Shown: positions 14,369 through 22,953 of the stretch, piece by piece
How positions within the stretch are numbered: the stretch's first letter is position 1
Layout of the letters: every line of letters starts with the position of its first letter
From: RPQK01 sp041946865
Lineage (GTDB): Bacteria > Acidobacteriota > UBA6911 > RPQK01
DNA length: 45,022 nt
Assembly: GCA_041946865.1 (NCBI GenBank)
Contig: JBHGBF010000010.1
Location: forward strand, 1 to 45,022
Direction of reading: 5' to 3'
Made by a program: the position numbers and the translations under genes
The notes under the pieces: model-generated
The model's database searches: none
What the model saw: the letters and a program-made list of their open reading frames with translations, nothing else
Told to the model about the DNA's origin: nothing

Positions 14369-17045
14369 CGGGAAGACGGTCGGGTTTGAAGAAGGGCAAA
14401 CCGTGCTTGAGGTGGCACGTGCCCATGGCATCTATATTCCTTCGCTATGTTATCACCGCAAGACGGGCCCGGCTGCCCGCTGTCGAATCTGCCTGGTCGA
14501 AGTGGAAGGCGTCCGGGGTTATCAGACCGCTTGTAACACACCGGCCAGGGGTAACCTGGTGGTGAACACGCAGACGGCCCAGATCCTCGAAGCCCGGCGG
14601 CTGATTGTCAATCTGCTCCTTGCAGGCGGGGAGCACAATTGCCTCTCCTGCGAGGCGAACGGACGCTGCGAGCTTCAGGATGCGGCCTATCACCTGGGAA
14701 TAGAGTCGCCGGCTTTTGTGGTCGGAAACGGATCGGTCGTCTCCGATACCTCGGGTGTCATGATCCGCCGGGACCTTGCCAAATGCATCAAATGCGGCCG
14801 CTGCGTGGTGGCCTGTAACCGCACCGTCGTCAACGAGGTGCTGGATTTCGGCTATCGGGCACATGAGACCGTCGTGATCTGTGACGCCGACCTGCCGATG
14901 GGCCAGTCGAGCTGCGTTCAATGCGGCGAATGTGTCCAGCTTTGCCCTGTCGGTGCACTGGTGGACAAGAAATCGGCCGGGAAGGGTCGGCCATGGGAGC
15001 TTGAATCGGTCAACACGACCTGTCCCTATTGCGGCGCCGGGTGCCAGCTCACACTTCACGTTTCAAGAACCGCCAATCGAATCGTCCGGGTCACGGGACG
15101 GGAAGTCCCGCCCAATGACGGCATGTTGTGCGTCAAAGGGCGGTACGGCTTTGACTTCGTCTCCAGCCCTGAGCGACTGACCCAGCCTCTCGTCAAGCGC
15201 AAGGGCAAACAGGTTCCCGTTTCCTGGGATGAGGCGCTGAACCTGGCAGCCCAGCGCTTGACCCGGCTGAGGAACGAGTATGGACCTGATTCTATCGCCG
15301 GCATTGCCTCTTCCCGTGACACCAATGAGAACGCCTATGCGGCTATGAAGTTCATGCGGGCGGTCATCGGCACCAACAACGTGGATAATTGCGCGCGCAC
15401 TTGACACGCCCCTACGGTCGCCGGTCTGGCGACCGCCTTCGGCTCCGGGGCCATGACGAATTCGGTCATGGAGATCCAGGATGCGCGCACGTTGCTGGTG
15501 ATCGGTTCCAATACAACCGAAGCCCACCCGGTCATCAGCTACTACATGAAGCGGGCCGTACGTAAAGGCGGCAATCTGATCGTTTGTGATCCGCGCAAGA
15601 TCGATCTGACTCGCTGGGCGACTCATCATGTTCAACACCGGCCCGGTACCGACGTGGCCTTGCTGAATGGCCTGATGAACGAGATCCTGCGCCAGGGCTG
15701 GGAGGATCGAACCTTCATCGAAGCCCACACGGAGAATTCCGAGTCGCTTCGAGAAGTCGTGAGCCGGTATCCGTTGGAGAGAGTCGCGGGAATCACAGGA
15801 GTGGAGCTTTCGCTGCTCCGCGAGGTGGCGTCAATCCTGGGGACTCAAGGGCCTGTTTCGCTCTGTTACACGCTGGGGATTACGGAGCATGTCTGCGGCA
15901 CGGACAATGTCCTGAGCTGCGCCAACCTGCAGATGCTGCTCGGAAATATCGGCAAGTACGCGGCAGGCGTCAACCCGCTTCGCGGGCAGAACAACGTCCA
16001 GGGCGCCTGCGACATGGGTGCTTTGCCGGAGTACTTCCACAACTATCAGAGGGTGGATAACCCGGGCACCCGGGAAAAGTTTGAGCAGGCATGGGGACGG
16101 CCCAGTCTGCCGGCCGTTCCCGGGCTCAAAATCCCCACCATGCTCGAGGGTCTGCTCGACGGCCGCGCGCGCGGCCTGCTGTGCCTGGGCGAGAATCTCG
16201 CCATGAGCGAGCCGAACCTGAATCACATCCGCAAGTGCCTTGACAAAGCCGGCTTCCTGCTCACGGCTGATATATTCGAAACCGAAACGACCAGATTCGC
16301 CGACCTGGTGGTTCCGTCCAAGTGCTGGGGTGAAGCGGACGGGACCTTCACCAACACGGAAAGGCGAGTCCAGCGAGTCCGGGCCGCGGTAAAACCGCCC
16401 GGGGAAGCGCGCGATGTCTGGTGGATACTGAACGAGATCGGCCTGCGCATGGGCTTTGATATGGGTTTCCGGTCCAGCCGGCAGGTCTGGGAGGAGATGC
16501 GATCCCTCGGCACCAGCTACGCCGGCATCGCCTGGGATCGGCTGGAACAGACCGGTATTCAGTGGCCTGCACCCACCTTGGACCATCCGGGGGTCCGGTT
16601 ACTTCATCGGGATGGACAGTTCACGCGCGGGAAGGGTCGTTTCGTACCGGCCGAATGGACCCCTCCGGCAGAGCTTCCAGACGCGGAATATCCGCTCACT
16701 TTGTCGACCGGAAGGCGGCTGTGGCACTACCATACCGGAACCCAGACGCGCCGATCGGCCGGTTTTGAAGAGCTTTGTCCGGAAGAGCTGGTGGAGATGT
16801 CACCCGCAGATGCCCGCCGCATAGGTATCAACGATGGCGACAGGGTCGAGGTCATCTCCCGGCGGGGGCGCGTTCAGATGCGGGCACGTGTCACCGAGCG
16901 CTGTCCCGAGGGGATGGTTTGGTCCTGTTTCCACTTCCGCGAAGCCTGCATCAATGCCGTCACGCTCGATGCCTTCGACCCGATCACCGAGACGGCCGAG
17001 TACAAGGCATGTGCTGTGCGCGTCGAGAAGACCTTCGGAGAATGA
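14346..17045 (+). CDS. fdhA: Formate dehydrogenase catalytic subunit, selenocysteine-containing
   Basis: Mo/W-bis-pterin enzyme that interconverts formate and CO2. One reading frame of 899 residues contains an in-frame UGA at 15402-15404 (residue 353). Both sides are FDH sequence: NVDNCART, then the UGA, then HAPTVAGLATAFGSGAMTN, which matches the E. coli FdhF pattern CARV-Sec-HGPSVAGL. Domains in order: a [2Fe-2S] domain (C35, C46, C49, C63), a NuoG-type cysteine site (CLSCEANGRC), two [4Fe-4S] sites (CIKCGRCVVAC, CVQCGECVQLC), the molybdopterin-domain [4Fe-4S] site (CPYCGAGC and the LCVKG lysine motif), then the Mo-binding and C-terminal domains. A conventional annotation would wrongly split it at 15404. 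It needs SelA/B/C/D encoded elsewhere. Cytoplasmic; no Tat signal. Confidence 0.94.
15402..15451 (+). promoter_or_regulatory. fdhA: SECIS-like element for UGA recoding in fdhA
   Basis: Eleven bases after the hairpin-preceding UGA (15402-15404) stands a perfect 8-bp stem, CGGTCGCC (15415-15422) with GGCGACCG (15428-15435), closing the loop GGTCT (15423-15427). E. coli fdhF has the same GGUCU in its SelB-binding loop. A second stem GCCCC (15408-15412) with GGGGC (15447-15451) can form below it. The bulged U of the E. coli upper stem is absent here. Confidence 0.88.
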
Positions 17046-17078
17046 AGGACGAAAGACGAAGGATGAAGGACGAGGGCT
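17044..17078. repeat. 7-bp tandem repeat at the end of fdhA
   Basis: GAAGGAC, GAAAGAC, GAAGGAT, GAAGGAC and a degenerate GAGGGCT follow one another directly after the fdhA stop codon, filling the 40-base gap to the convergent moeA. No terminator-like hairpin is visible in this gap. Confidence 0.8.
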
Positions 17079-17085
17079 CGCAAAC

Positions 17086-18264
17086 TCATCTCGGCAGGAA
17101 GCGCACCTTCTCTCCAGCCTCGATTCTTCCGACTCCCTGCCGAACGACGATGAACCCATCGGCCCGAACCAGAGCCGTCAGGTGGCCGGAACCGTGATAA
17201 TCCACAGTCTCGACTGCCCCTTCGGCCGTGACCCGGGCAGGGACAAAGGCCAGTCGAGCGGTGGAGCCCCGCCGGTAGCTCTGTGCCATGGTGGCAGCGA
17301 TCCCCGCTGTCCTGGGAACCTGGCCGGAAAGCCGGGCTGCCGCCCGAAGGACCAAGAGATGGAACATCACGTAGACCGCCACCGGATTGCCGGGCAGACC
17401 GAACACCACAGCTTTGTCCCCGCTGGCGACCGTCGTCGGCTTGCCTGGCTTCACGGCTATGCGATCGAAGTGAATCGTCAGTCCCAGCCTTTTCATCACC
17501 TCCGGAACATAGTCGCGGTCGCCGACTGATACACCTCCGGAAAGGAGCACGATGTCCGCCGCTCGGATGCCCTCCTGCAAAGCATCCTCGATTCCGGCCG
17601 GATCATCCCCCACCGTCCGCCGGCCTTGGAGACGCAGGCCGTGTTCTCTGGCCAGTCCGGCGAGCAGGGGCCCGTTGCTGTTCATGATTTTGCCGGGCGC
17701 GAGGTCCTCGGGCCGGTCGACTATTTCGTCTCCCGTAGAGATAATGAAAACCGCCGGGGGCAGGCGGGTCTCCACCTCGGTAATCGCGCAAGCTGTCAAG
17801 CAGGAGATTTCCAGCGCTCCCAGCCACTGACCCTTGGGCAGAACAACCTGGCCCGCCTGGAGGTCTTCGCCTTTGCGGCGCAGGTTCGATTGAGCCGGAT
17901 ACCTGTCAAAGCGAACACGGCCCTGGTTTTCATGCGCGTATTCGACCATAGCCACCCTGGCGGTTCCCGGCGGGACGGGCGCCCCCGTCATCACCTTGAC
18001 GGTCGTGCCCGGCGCCAGCTCGGCCCGCCCTGGCCGGCCCGCCGGGACGGTTTCCAGAAGCTCGTATTCCGATTGTTCTTCTCCAGCAGCCAGGGCATAC
18101 CCGTCCACAGCAGACCGGTCGAAAGACGGCAGGTCAAGAGGTGAAACCGCGTCGGCGGCCAAGATCCGACCGTGCGCTTCCCTGAGCGGCACACGCTCGG
18201 CCGGAAGCATGACATGTTCGCAGGCAGCGTCCAGACGCTCGAATGCCTCTTCCAAAGAGATCAT
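17086..18264 (-). CDS. moeA: Molybdopterin molybdenumtransferase
   Basis: Inserts molybdate (or tungstate) into adenylylated molybdopterin. The 392-residue cytoplasmic protein has the standard MoeA layout: DRSAVDGYAL at 49-58, STGDEI at 176-181, NSNG at 195-198, SGGVSVGDRDYV at 242-253, KPGKPTT at 272-278, GLPGNPVAVYV at 289-299, and a C-terminal MoeA domain IV. It converges on fdhA and is divergent from the MobB/MobA-like gene, which fits cofactor supply for the formate dehydrogenase. The 65-base gap to the next gene probably carries divergent promoters, but none is clear. Confidence 0.96.
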   Translation of the reverse strand: MISLEEAFERLDAACEHVMLPAERVPLREAHGRILAADAVSPLDLPSFDRSAVDGYALAAGEEQSEYELLETVPAGRPGRAELAPGTTVKVMTGAPVPPGTARVAMVEYAHENQGRVRFDRYPAQSNLRRKGEDLQAGQVVLPKGQWLGALEISCLTACAITEVETRLPPAVFIISTGDEIVDRPEDLAPGKIMNSNGPLLAGLAREHGLRLQGRRTVGDDPAGIEDALQEGIRAADIVLLSGGVSVGDRDYVPEVMKRLGLTIHFDRIAVKPGKPTTVASGDKAVVFGLPGNPVAVYVMFHLLVLRAAARLSGQVPRTAGIAATMAQSYRRGSTARLAFVPARVTAEGAVETVDYHGSGHLTALVRADGFIVVRQGVGRIEAGEKVRFLPR

Positions 18265-18329
18265 TCCACAAGCTTACCAAGGAATCAGTGTGATCCGTTC
18301 TGGTAATATGGGGCGCTGATCTTACCGGC

Positions 18330-19472
18330 ATGGAAAGAGTACTGGTCAGGCGCCGAGAGATGCTGATGATTGGCGCCGCATCCCGCGGCGCAGGCAAGAC
18401 ACAATTTGCTTGCGAGGTATTGCAGCGCTACGCCAGGACAAAGGGCCTCGTGGCGATCAAAGTCACTCCGGTCGACAATCCTGGCGCTTGCTGCCCGCGA
18501 GGATCAGAAGGCTGCGGGGTTTGTGAGGAGCTCCCAGGCCATTACGTCATCAGCGAGGAGATGACGCTTAACGGCAAGAAAGACACTTCTCGGTTGCTCG
18601 TAGCCGGCGCCTCGAAAGTGTTTTGGCTGCGGTCAGTGAGAGAGAGCCTGGGCGAAGGTGTGAAGGCGGTTTTGCGGCGGATACCGGCGGGAACAGGCAT
18701 CGTTTGCGAGTCCAATTCTTCACGCCTGGTTCTTGAACCCGGCCTGTTTCTGGTGATTCAGCAGAAGGGACAGCCGGATCTCAAGGATTCCTGTCGCCAG
18801 GTGCTTCCTTTGGCCGATCGAATCGTCGAATTCGACGGCGCCGGCTGGGACCTTCCCCCCAAGCGCGTCGTCTTTGTCGAAGGTCGATGGAAAACCCGAC
18901 CCGAGGCCGGCGCGGTGATACTGGCCGGAGGGAGAAGCAACCGGATGGGACAGGATAAGAGCCTCATGCGGCTCCAAGGCCGGACGCTCATCGGGCAGGT
19001 TGTCGATCAGCTACAGCCGATCCTCGACGATGTGATCATAGGAGCGAATCATCCCGGGAAATTCGCATTCCTCAAGCTGAAGGTGGTCCCTGACCAGGCC
19101 CCTGACCAGGGACCACTGATGGGAATCGTCTCCTGCCTTTCCGAGTCCGGGTTCGATCTGAGCTTTGTGACCGGCTGCGACATCCCGGAAATGAGCATTG
19201 AGCTGATCGAAAAGATGATCACCGAGGCGGAGCGGTTCGACGCCGTTGTGCCCCGCTGGGCGGACGGGCGTGTCGAACCCCTTTTTGCCGTCTACCGCAA
19301 GTCCGTGCTCGAACCGGCTCGAGCCTTACTCGCCGAGGGGAAAAGAAAGATCAGGGATTTGCTGCCGCAGGTGAGGACCAGGTTCGTTGACATGCCGGGC
19401 GGGGACTGGTACCGCAATCTGAACACCATGCAGGACTACCTGGAGGAGAACAAGCGACGGGACGAAAGCTGA
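18330..19472 (+). CDS. MobB-like P-loop domain fused to MobA molybdenum cofactor guanylyltransferase
   Basis: The C-terminal half (about 193-380) is a MobA nucleotidyltransferase with LAGGRSNRMGQDKS at 198-211 and the metal-binding GCDIPE. It would attach GMP to molybdopterin to give the bis-MGD cofactor that formate dehydrogenase needs. The N-terminal half (1-185) has a P-loop GAASRGAGKT at 15-24 and the layout of MobB, including NGKKDTSRLLVAGASKVFWL. It also has an unusual cysteine cluster, C54, C55, C62 and C65, which could bind a metal. An internal ATG at 18360 is an alternative start. The MobB assignment of the first half is inference; the MobA assignment is secure. Confidence 0.88.
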   Translation: MERVLVRRREMLMIGAASRGAGKTQFACEVLQRYARTKGLVAIKVTPVDNPGACCPRGSEGCGVCEELPGHYVISEEMTLNGKKDTSRLLVAGASKVFWLRSVRESLGEGVKAVLRRIPAGTGIVCESNSSRLVLEPGLFLVIQQKGQPDLKDSCRQVLPLADRIVEFDGAGWDLPPKRVVFVEGRWKTRPEAGAVILAGGRSNRMGQDKSLMRLQGRTLIGQVVDQLQPILDDVIIGANHPGKFAFLKLKVVPDQAPDQGPLMGIVSCLSESGFDLSFVTGCDIPEMSIELIEKMITEAERFDAVVPRWADGRVEPLFAVYRKSVLEPARALLAEGKRKIRDLLPQVRTRFVDMPGGDWYRNLNTMQDYLEENKRRDES

Positions 19473-19537
19473 CCGGCCGCCTTTACTGATCGCCGGCCGG
19501 CGGAATCGTATATGATACTCCTCGGTCCAGGACTGTG

Positions 19538-21511
19538 ATGAAAAGGAGCAGTCTCAAAAGACGGCTGGTGGTCGCTTTCGCCGCCGCCATCCTGATCCCG
19601 GCGATAGCCGCAGGAGTGGCCGGCGTCTACATGATTCACCAGCACGTCTACCGGCAGGCTCAATCCAAGGTCAACTCCGACTTGGAGTCCGCCGTGGAGA
19701 TCTATCAGAACTACCTCGAGCGCCTGCAGAATTCCATCCGCATCCATGCGACCCGCATGATCATCTATGAGGCGGCGCGCGCCGGCGACATGACACGCCT
19801 GGGCCCCGAGTTGCAGCGAGTTCAGAAAGCGGAGCGGCTGGATATCCTGACGCTGACTGACTTGAATGGAGCGGTCCTTTATCGCACAAACAATCCCTCG
19901 ATCCGCGGGAGTCAAGCCTCAGACAAGGTAATCCAACAAGTCCTGACCGGGAAAACAGCGGTAGCCGGCACCGACATCGTCAGCGTGGAGGAGCTGAGGC
20001 TCGAGTCAGACGCCCTGGCCCGCCAGGCCTTTATGGAGATCACTCCAACCCCTTACGCCACCCCGACGGGAAAGAGAGTCGAGAGCCACGGCATGGTCCT
20101 GAAGGCTGCCGCGCCCGTCTTCACGCCTGACAACCAGATGGTGGGCGTGCTGTGGGGCGCAGTTTTGCTGAACCGGAACTACGAGATCGTCGACAAGATC
20201 CGGACCACGGTCTTCAAAGAAGAAGTGTACAAAGGCAGCGAGATCGGGACGGCAACGATTTTTCAGGATGATGTTCGGATCTCGACCAACGTCATGGACA
20301 AAAGCGGGCGCAGAGCCATCACGACACGTGTCTCCGCCCAAGTCGCCGATCAGGTGCTGCGGCGAGGCGAAACCTTTCGCGACCGCGCCTTCGTCGTCAC
20401 AGACTGGTACATTTCGGCATACTCGCCTATACGAGACGTCGATGACGCGATCATCGGCATGCTTTACGTCGGTATCCTGGAGCGGCCCTATCGGGACAGC
20501 CTCTGGAGGAGCGTCTTTGTTTTCCTCGGCATCACGCTTCTTGCTGTAATACTGGTGGGGGTTATAGACATCACCATCTCTCACCGGATATCCCGGCCGG
20601 TCCATCTGATGGCGGAGGCCATGCAGCGCCTCGCCAAAGGCGACTACCCGCCCCAACTTGAGGTGAAGTCAAAAGATGAAATCGGCAACCTGGCCGAGAA
20701 TTTCAACAAGATGTCCCAGGAACTGGCAGCTGCCCATAGACTCCTGGTTGAATCAGCCGAGACCCTGGAGCGCAAAGTCGAAGAGCGAACCGCCCAACTG
20801 CGCGCCATGCAGGACCAGTTGATTCAGACGGAAAAGCTGGCGGCGCTGGGGAAGCTGGCTGCGGGTGTGGCCCATGAAATCAACAACCCGCTCACAGGTA
20901 TCCTCACCAACAGCAGCCTGATGCTGGAGGACTGCCCGGCGGATAACCCTAACCGGGCCGACCTCCAGACAATTGTCGACGAGACGCTGAGGTGCCGCAA
21001 AATCGTGAAGGGCTTGCTCGATTTTGCCCGCCAGACGGCGCCGCAAAAGGAGCTGATCAGCTTGAACCAGGTCGTCGAGAATGTGCTCGGTCTGGTCTGT
21101 AATCAGGCCGGTTTTCGTGACATCAGGATAAGCAAGAAGCTTGATTCCAGTCCACCTTCGGTCATGGCCGATCGAGATCAGATGCGTCAGGTTATTCTGA
21201 ACATCGTGCTGAACGCGGCTGAAGCCATGGGCGGCAAGGGGGAGATCGACATCACGACCTCGACAGACCCGAAAGCCGGCTTCGTCCGCCTGGCCATTTC
21301 TGACAACGGACCGGGGATCCCAGACGATGTGAGGAGCAAAATCTTTGAGCCCTTTTTCACGACCAAGGCGAACGGGACCGGCCTGGGACTCAGTATCGCC
21401 TATGGGATCGTGGAGAGACATGGTGGGGAGATCTCCATCAGCAGCCTGGAAGGCAAGGGGACTACGGTTTACGTGGATCTCCCTTTCCACTCGGTTTTGA
21501 GCCATGCCTGA
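19538..21511 (+). CDS. Membrane sensor histidine kinase, NtrB-like
   Basis: Sensor of a two-component pair, 657 residues. A membrane helix at about 11-33 is followed by an extracytoplasmic Cache-type sensor (to about 320; it contains AFVVTDWYISAYSPIRD and GMLYVGILERPYRDS), a second membrane helix at about 325-348, and HAMP (RISRPVHLMAEAM onward). A coiled coil leads to a HisKA domain with phospho-acceptor H446 in GVAHEINNPLTG. The HATPase domain has ILNIVLNAAEAM, DNGPGIP and GTGLGLSIAYG. The ATG at 19538 is preferred to the GTG at 19535. Cache kinases usually sense small organic acids; the ligand here is unknown. The gene overlaps the response regulator by eight bases. Confidence 0.92.
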   Translation: MKRSSLKRRLVVAFAAAILIPAIAAGVAGVYMIHQHVYRQAQSKVNSDLESAVEIYQNYLERLQNSIRIHATRMIIYEAARAGDMTRLGPELQRVQKAERLDILTLTDLNGAVLYRTNNPSIRGSQASDKVIQQVLTGKTAVAGTDIVSVEELRLESDALARQAFMEITPTPYATPTGKRVESHGMVLKAAAPVFTPDNQMVGVLWGAVLLNRNYEIVDKIRTTVFKEEVYKGSEIGTATIFQDDVRISTNVMDKSGRRAITTRVSAQVADQVLRRGETFRDRAFVVTDWYISAYSPIRDVDDAIIGMLYVGILERPYRDSLWRSVFVFLGITLLAVILVGVIDITISHRISRPVHLMAEAMQRLAKGDYPPQLEVKSKDEIGNLAENFNKMSQELAAAHRLLVESAETLERKVEERTAQLRAMQDQLIQTEKLAALGKLAAGVAHEINNPLTGILTNSSLMLEDCPADNPNRADLQTIVDETLRCRKIVKGLLDFARQTAPQKELISLNQVVENVLGLVCNQAGFRDIRISKKLDSSPPSVMADRDQMRQVILNIVLNAAEAMGGKGEIDITTSTDPKAGFVRLAISDNGPGIPDDVRSKIFEPFFTTKANGTGLGLSIAYGIVERHGGEISISSLEGKGTTVYVDLPFHSVLSHA

Positions 21512-22907
21512 AAGACAAAGACCGCGGGCTTTGATAGTCGACGACGAATTGTCAATCTGCAAGAGCTGTCAGCGCATTCTGCTGCGCCTTGGGTTTGACG
21601 CCAGAACCGCCTTGTCCGGCAAAGAGGCGCTGGCCTTGCTCGTCCAGGAACCCTTCGACATCGTGTTCACCGATCTGAAGATGCTCGGGATGGGCGGAAT
21701 GGAGCTCCTCGAGAACCTGCAGACTCGTTTCCCGGACGTGGTCTGCGTGGTGATCACCGGTTACGCGACCGTGGCTTCCGTCGTCGAATCCATGCGGCTC
21801 GGCGCTTACGACTACCTCCCCAAACCTTTTACCGCGCAGGAGCTGGCCGCGGCAGCCCGAAAGGCCTGGGAAAGACGCAAGCAAATCCTGGACAGAAAAG
21901 CGTTGCTCAATGGCGAGAGCGTGTGCGAGTTGCTGGGAATCGTGGGCAAGAGCGCCTCGATGCAGGAAGTTTCCCGCCTCGTTCAGAAAGTGGCGGCCAC
22001 CGACAGTACCGTGCTGATCATCGGGGAGAGCGGAACCGGGAAGGAATTGATTGCGCGCGCCGTGCACCAGCTCAGCCCGCGGAAGCTCGAGAAATTCTTC
22101 GCCATCGATTGCGGCGCCTTGTCGGTCGACCTGCTCCAGAGCGAGCTTTTCGGCCACGTGAAAGGAGCTTTCACCGGCGCGATCGGCAACAAAATGGGTG
22201 TCTTCGAGGTCGCCGACCACGGCACTGTCTTCCTGGACGAAATCGCTAACCTGGACCCGGAAATCCAGGCCAAGCTTCTACGGTTCATCCAGGAACGGGA
22301 ATTGCTCCCGGTCGGCTCAACTGAGCCTCGAAAAGTCGATGTACGCCTGATTTTCGCCACGAACCGGGACCTTGGCCAAATGGTTGCGGAAGGGAGTTTT
22401 CGCGAAGATCTGTACTATCGTCTGTGCGTCGTCCCCATTTACCTTCCCCCTCTGCGGGAACGCAAGGAAGACATCGCCTTGCTCGCCTATCACCTGCTCG
22501 GCAAGGTGCAGGCCAAGATCGGTAAGAAGATCCGGGCCATCGCCGACGGGGCTCTCAAGCTCCTGCAGGAATACGATTGGCCCGGGAACATCCGGCAACT
22601 GGAAAACGTCATGGAGTGGGCCACGATCACCTGCGACCGTGACGTCATTGAGCCTTGCCATCTTCCCCGGGATCTCTTTCGGCAGAACGTCGTCCGCCAG
22701 ATGGCCGTTCCCCACACCAACGTCGAACTGCTCGCGGCCAAGAGAAAACTCCGCGACCAGGCCATTGCCGATCTGGAGCGAGTATTTGTCCTGCAGGCCC
22801 TGGAGCGCAACGACTGGAACGTCAGCCGGGCCGCCCGAGAGGTCGGGGTCAAACGCCAGAACTTCCAGGCCCTGATGCGCAAACACCACGTGTCGTCCGA
22901 CAAGTAG
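21504..22907 (+). CDS. Sigma-54-dependent response regulator, NtrC family
   Basis: Transcription activator, 467 residues, partner of the upstream kinase. The receiver domain has D13, D14, the phospho-acceptor D57 in DIVFTDLKM, and K107. The AAA+ domain has Walker A GESGTGKE (174-181), the sigma-54-contacting loop GAFTGA (221-226) and Walker B TVFLDEI (241-247). The C-terminus is a Fis-type helix-turn-helix (NDWNVSRAAREVGVKRQNF). It should activate promoters with -24/-12 elements. I found no convincing -24/-12 site in front of fhs or the acs operon, so its target is open. Confidence 0.94.
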   Translation: MPERQRPRALIVDDELSICKSCQRILLRLGFDARTALSGKEALALLVQEPFDIVFTDLKMLGMGGMELLENLQTRFPDVVCVVITGYATVASVVESMRLGAYDYLPKPFTAQELAAAARKAWERRKQILDRKALLNGESVCELLGIVGKSASMQEVSRLVQKVAATDSTVLIIGESGTGKELIARAVHQLSPRKLEKFFAIDCGALSVDLLQSELFGHVKGAFTGAIGNKMGVFEVADHGTVFLDEIANLDPEIQAKLLRFIQERELLPVGSTEPRKVDVRLIFATNRDLGQMVAEGSFREDLYYRLCVVPIYLPPLRERKEDIALLAYHLLGKVQAKIGKKIRAIADGALKLLQEYDWPGNIRQLENVMEWATITCDRDVIEPCHLPRDLFRQNVVRQMAVPHTNVELLAAKRKLRDQAIADLERVFVLQALERNDWNVSRAAREVGVKRQNFQALMRKHHVSSDK

Positions 22908-22953
22908 CTTGCGCCTGAAAGGCTCTCTGGCCGGGGATTTGCCTTCCAGGAAG

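Noticed and set aside
14346..15404. A separate 352-residue formate dehydrogenase N-terminal protein ending at the TGA
   Set aside because: The frame continues with homologous sequence right after the TGA, in the known selenocysteine context with a SECIS-like hairpin, so it is one gene with the 15405-17045 part.
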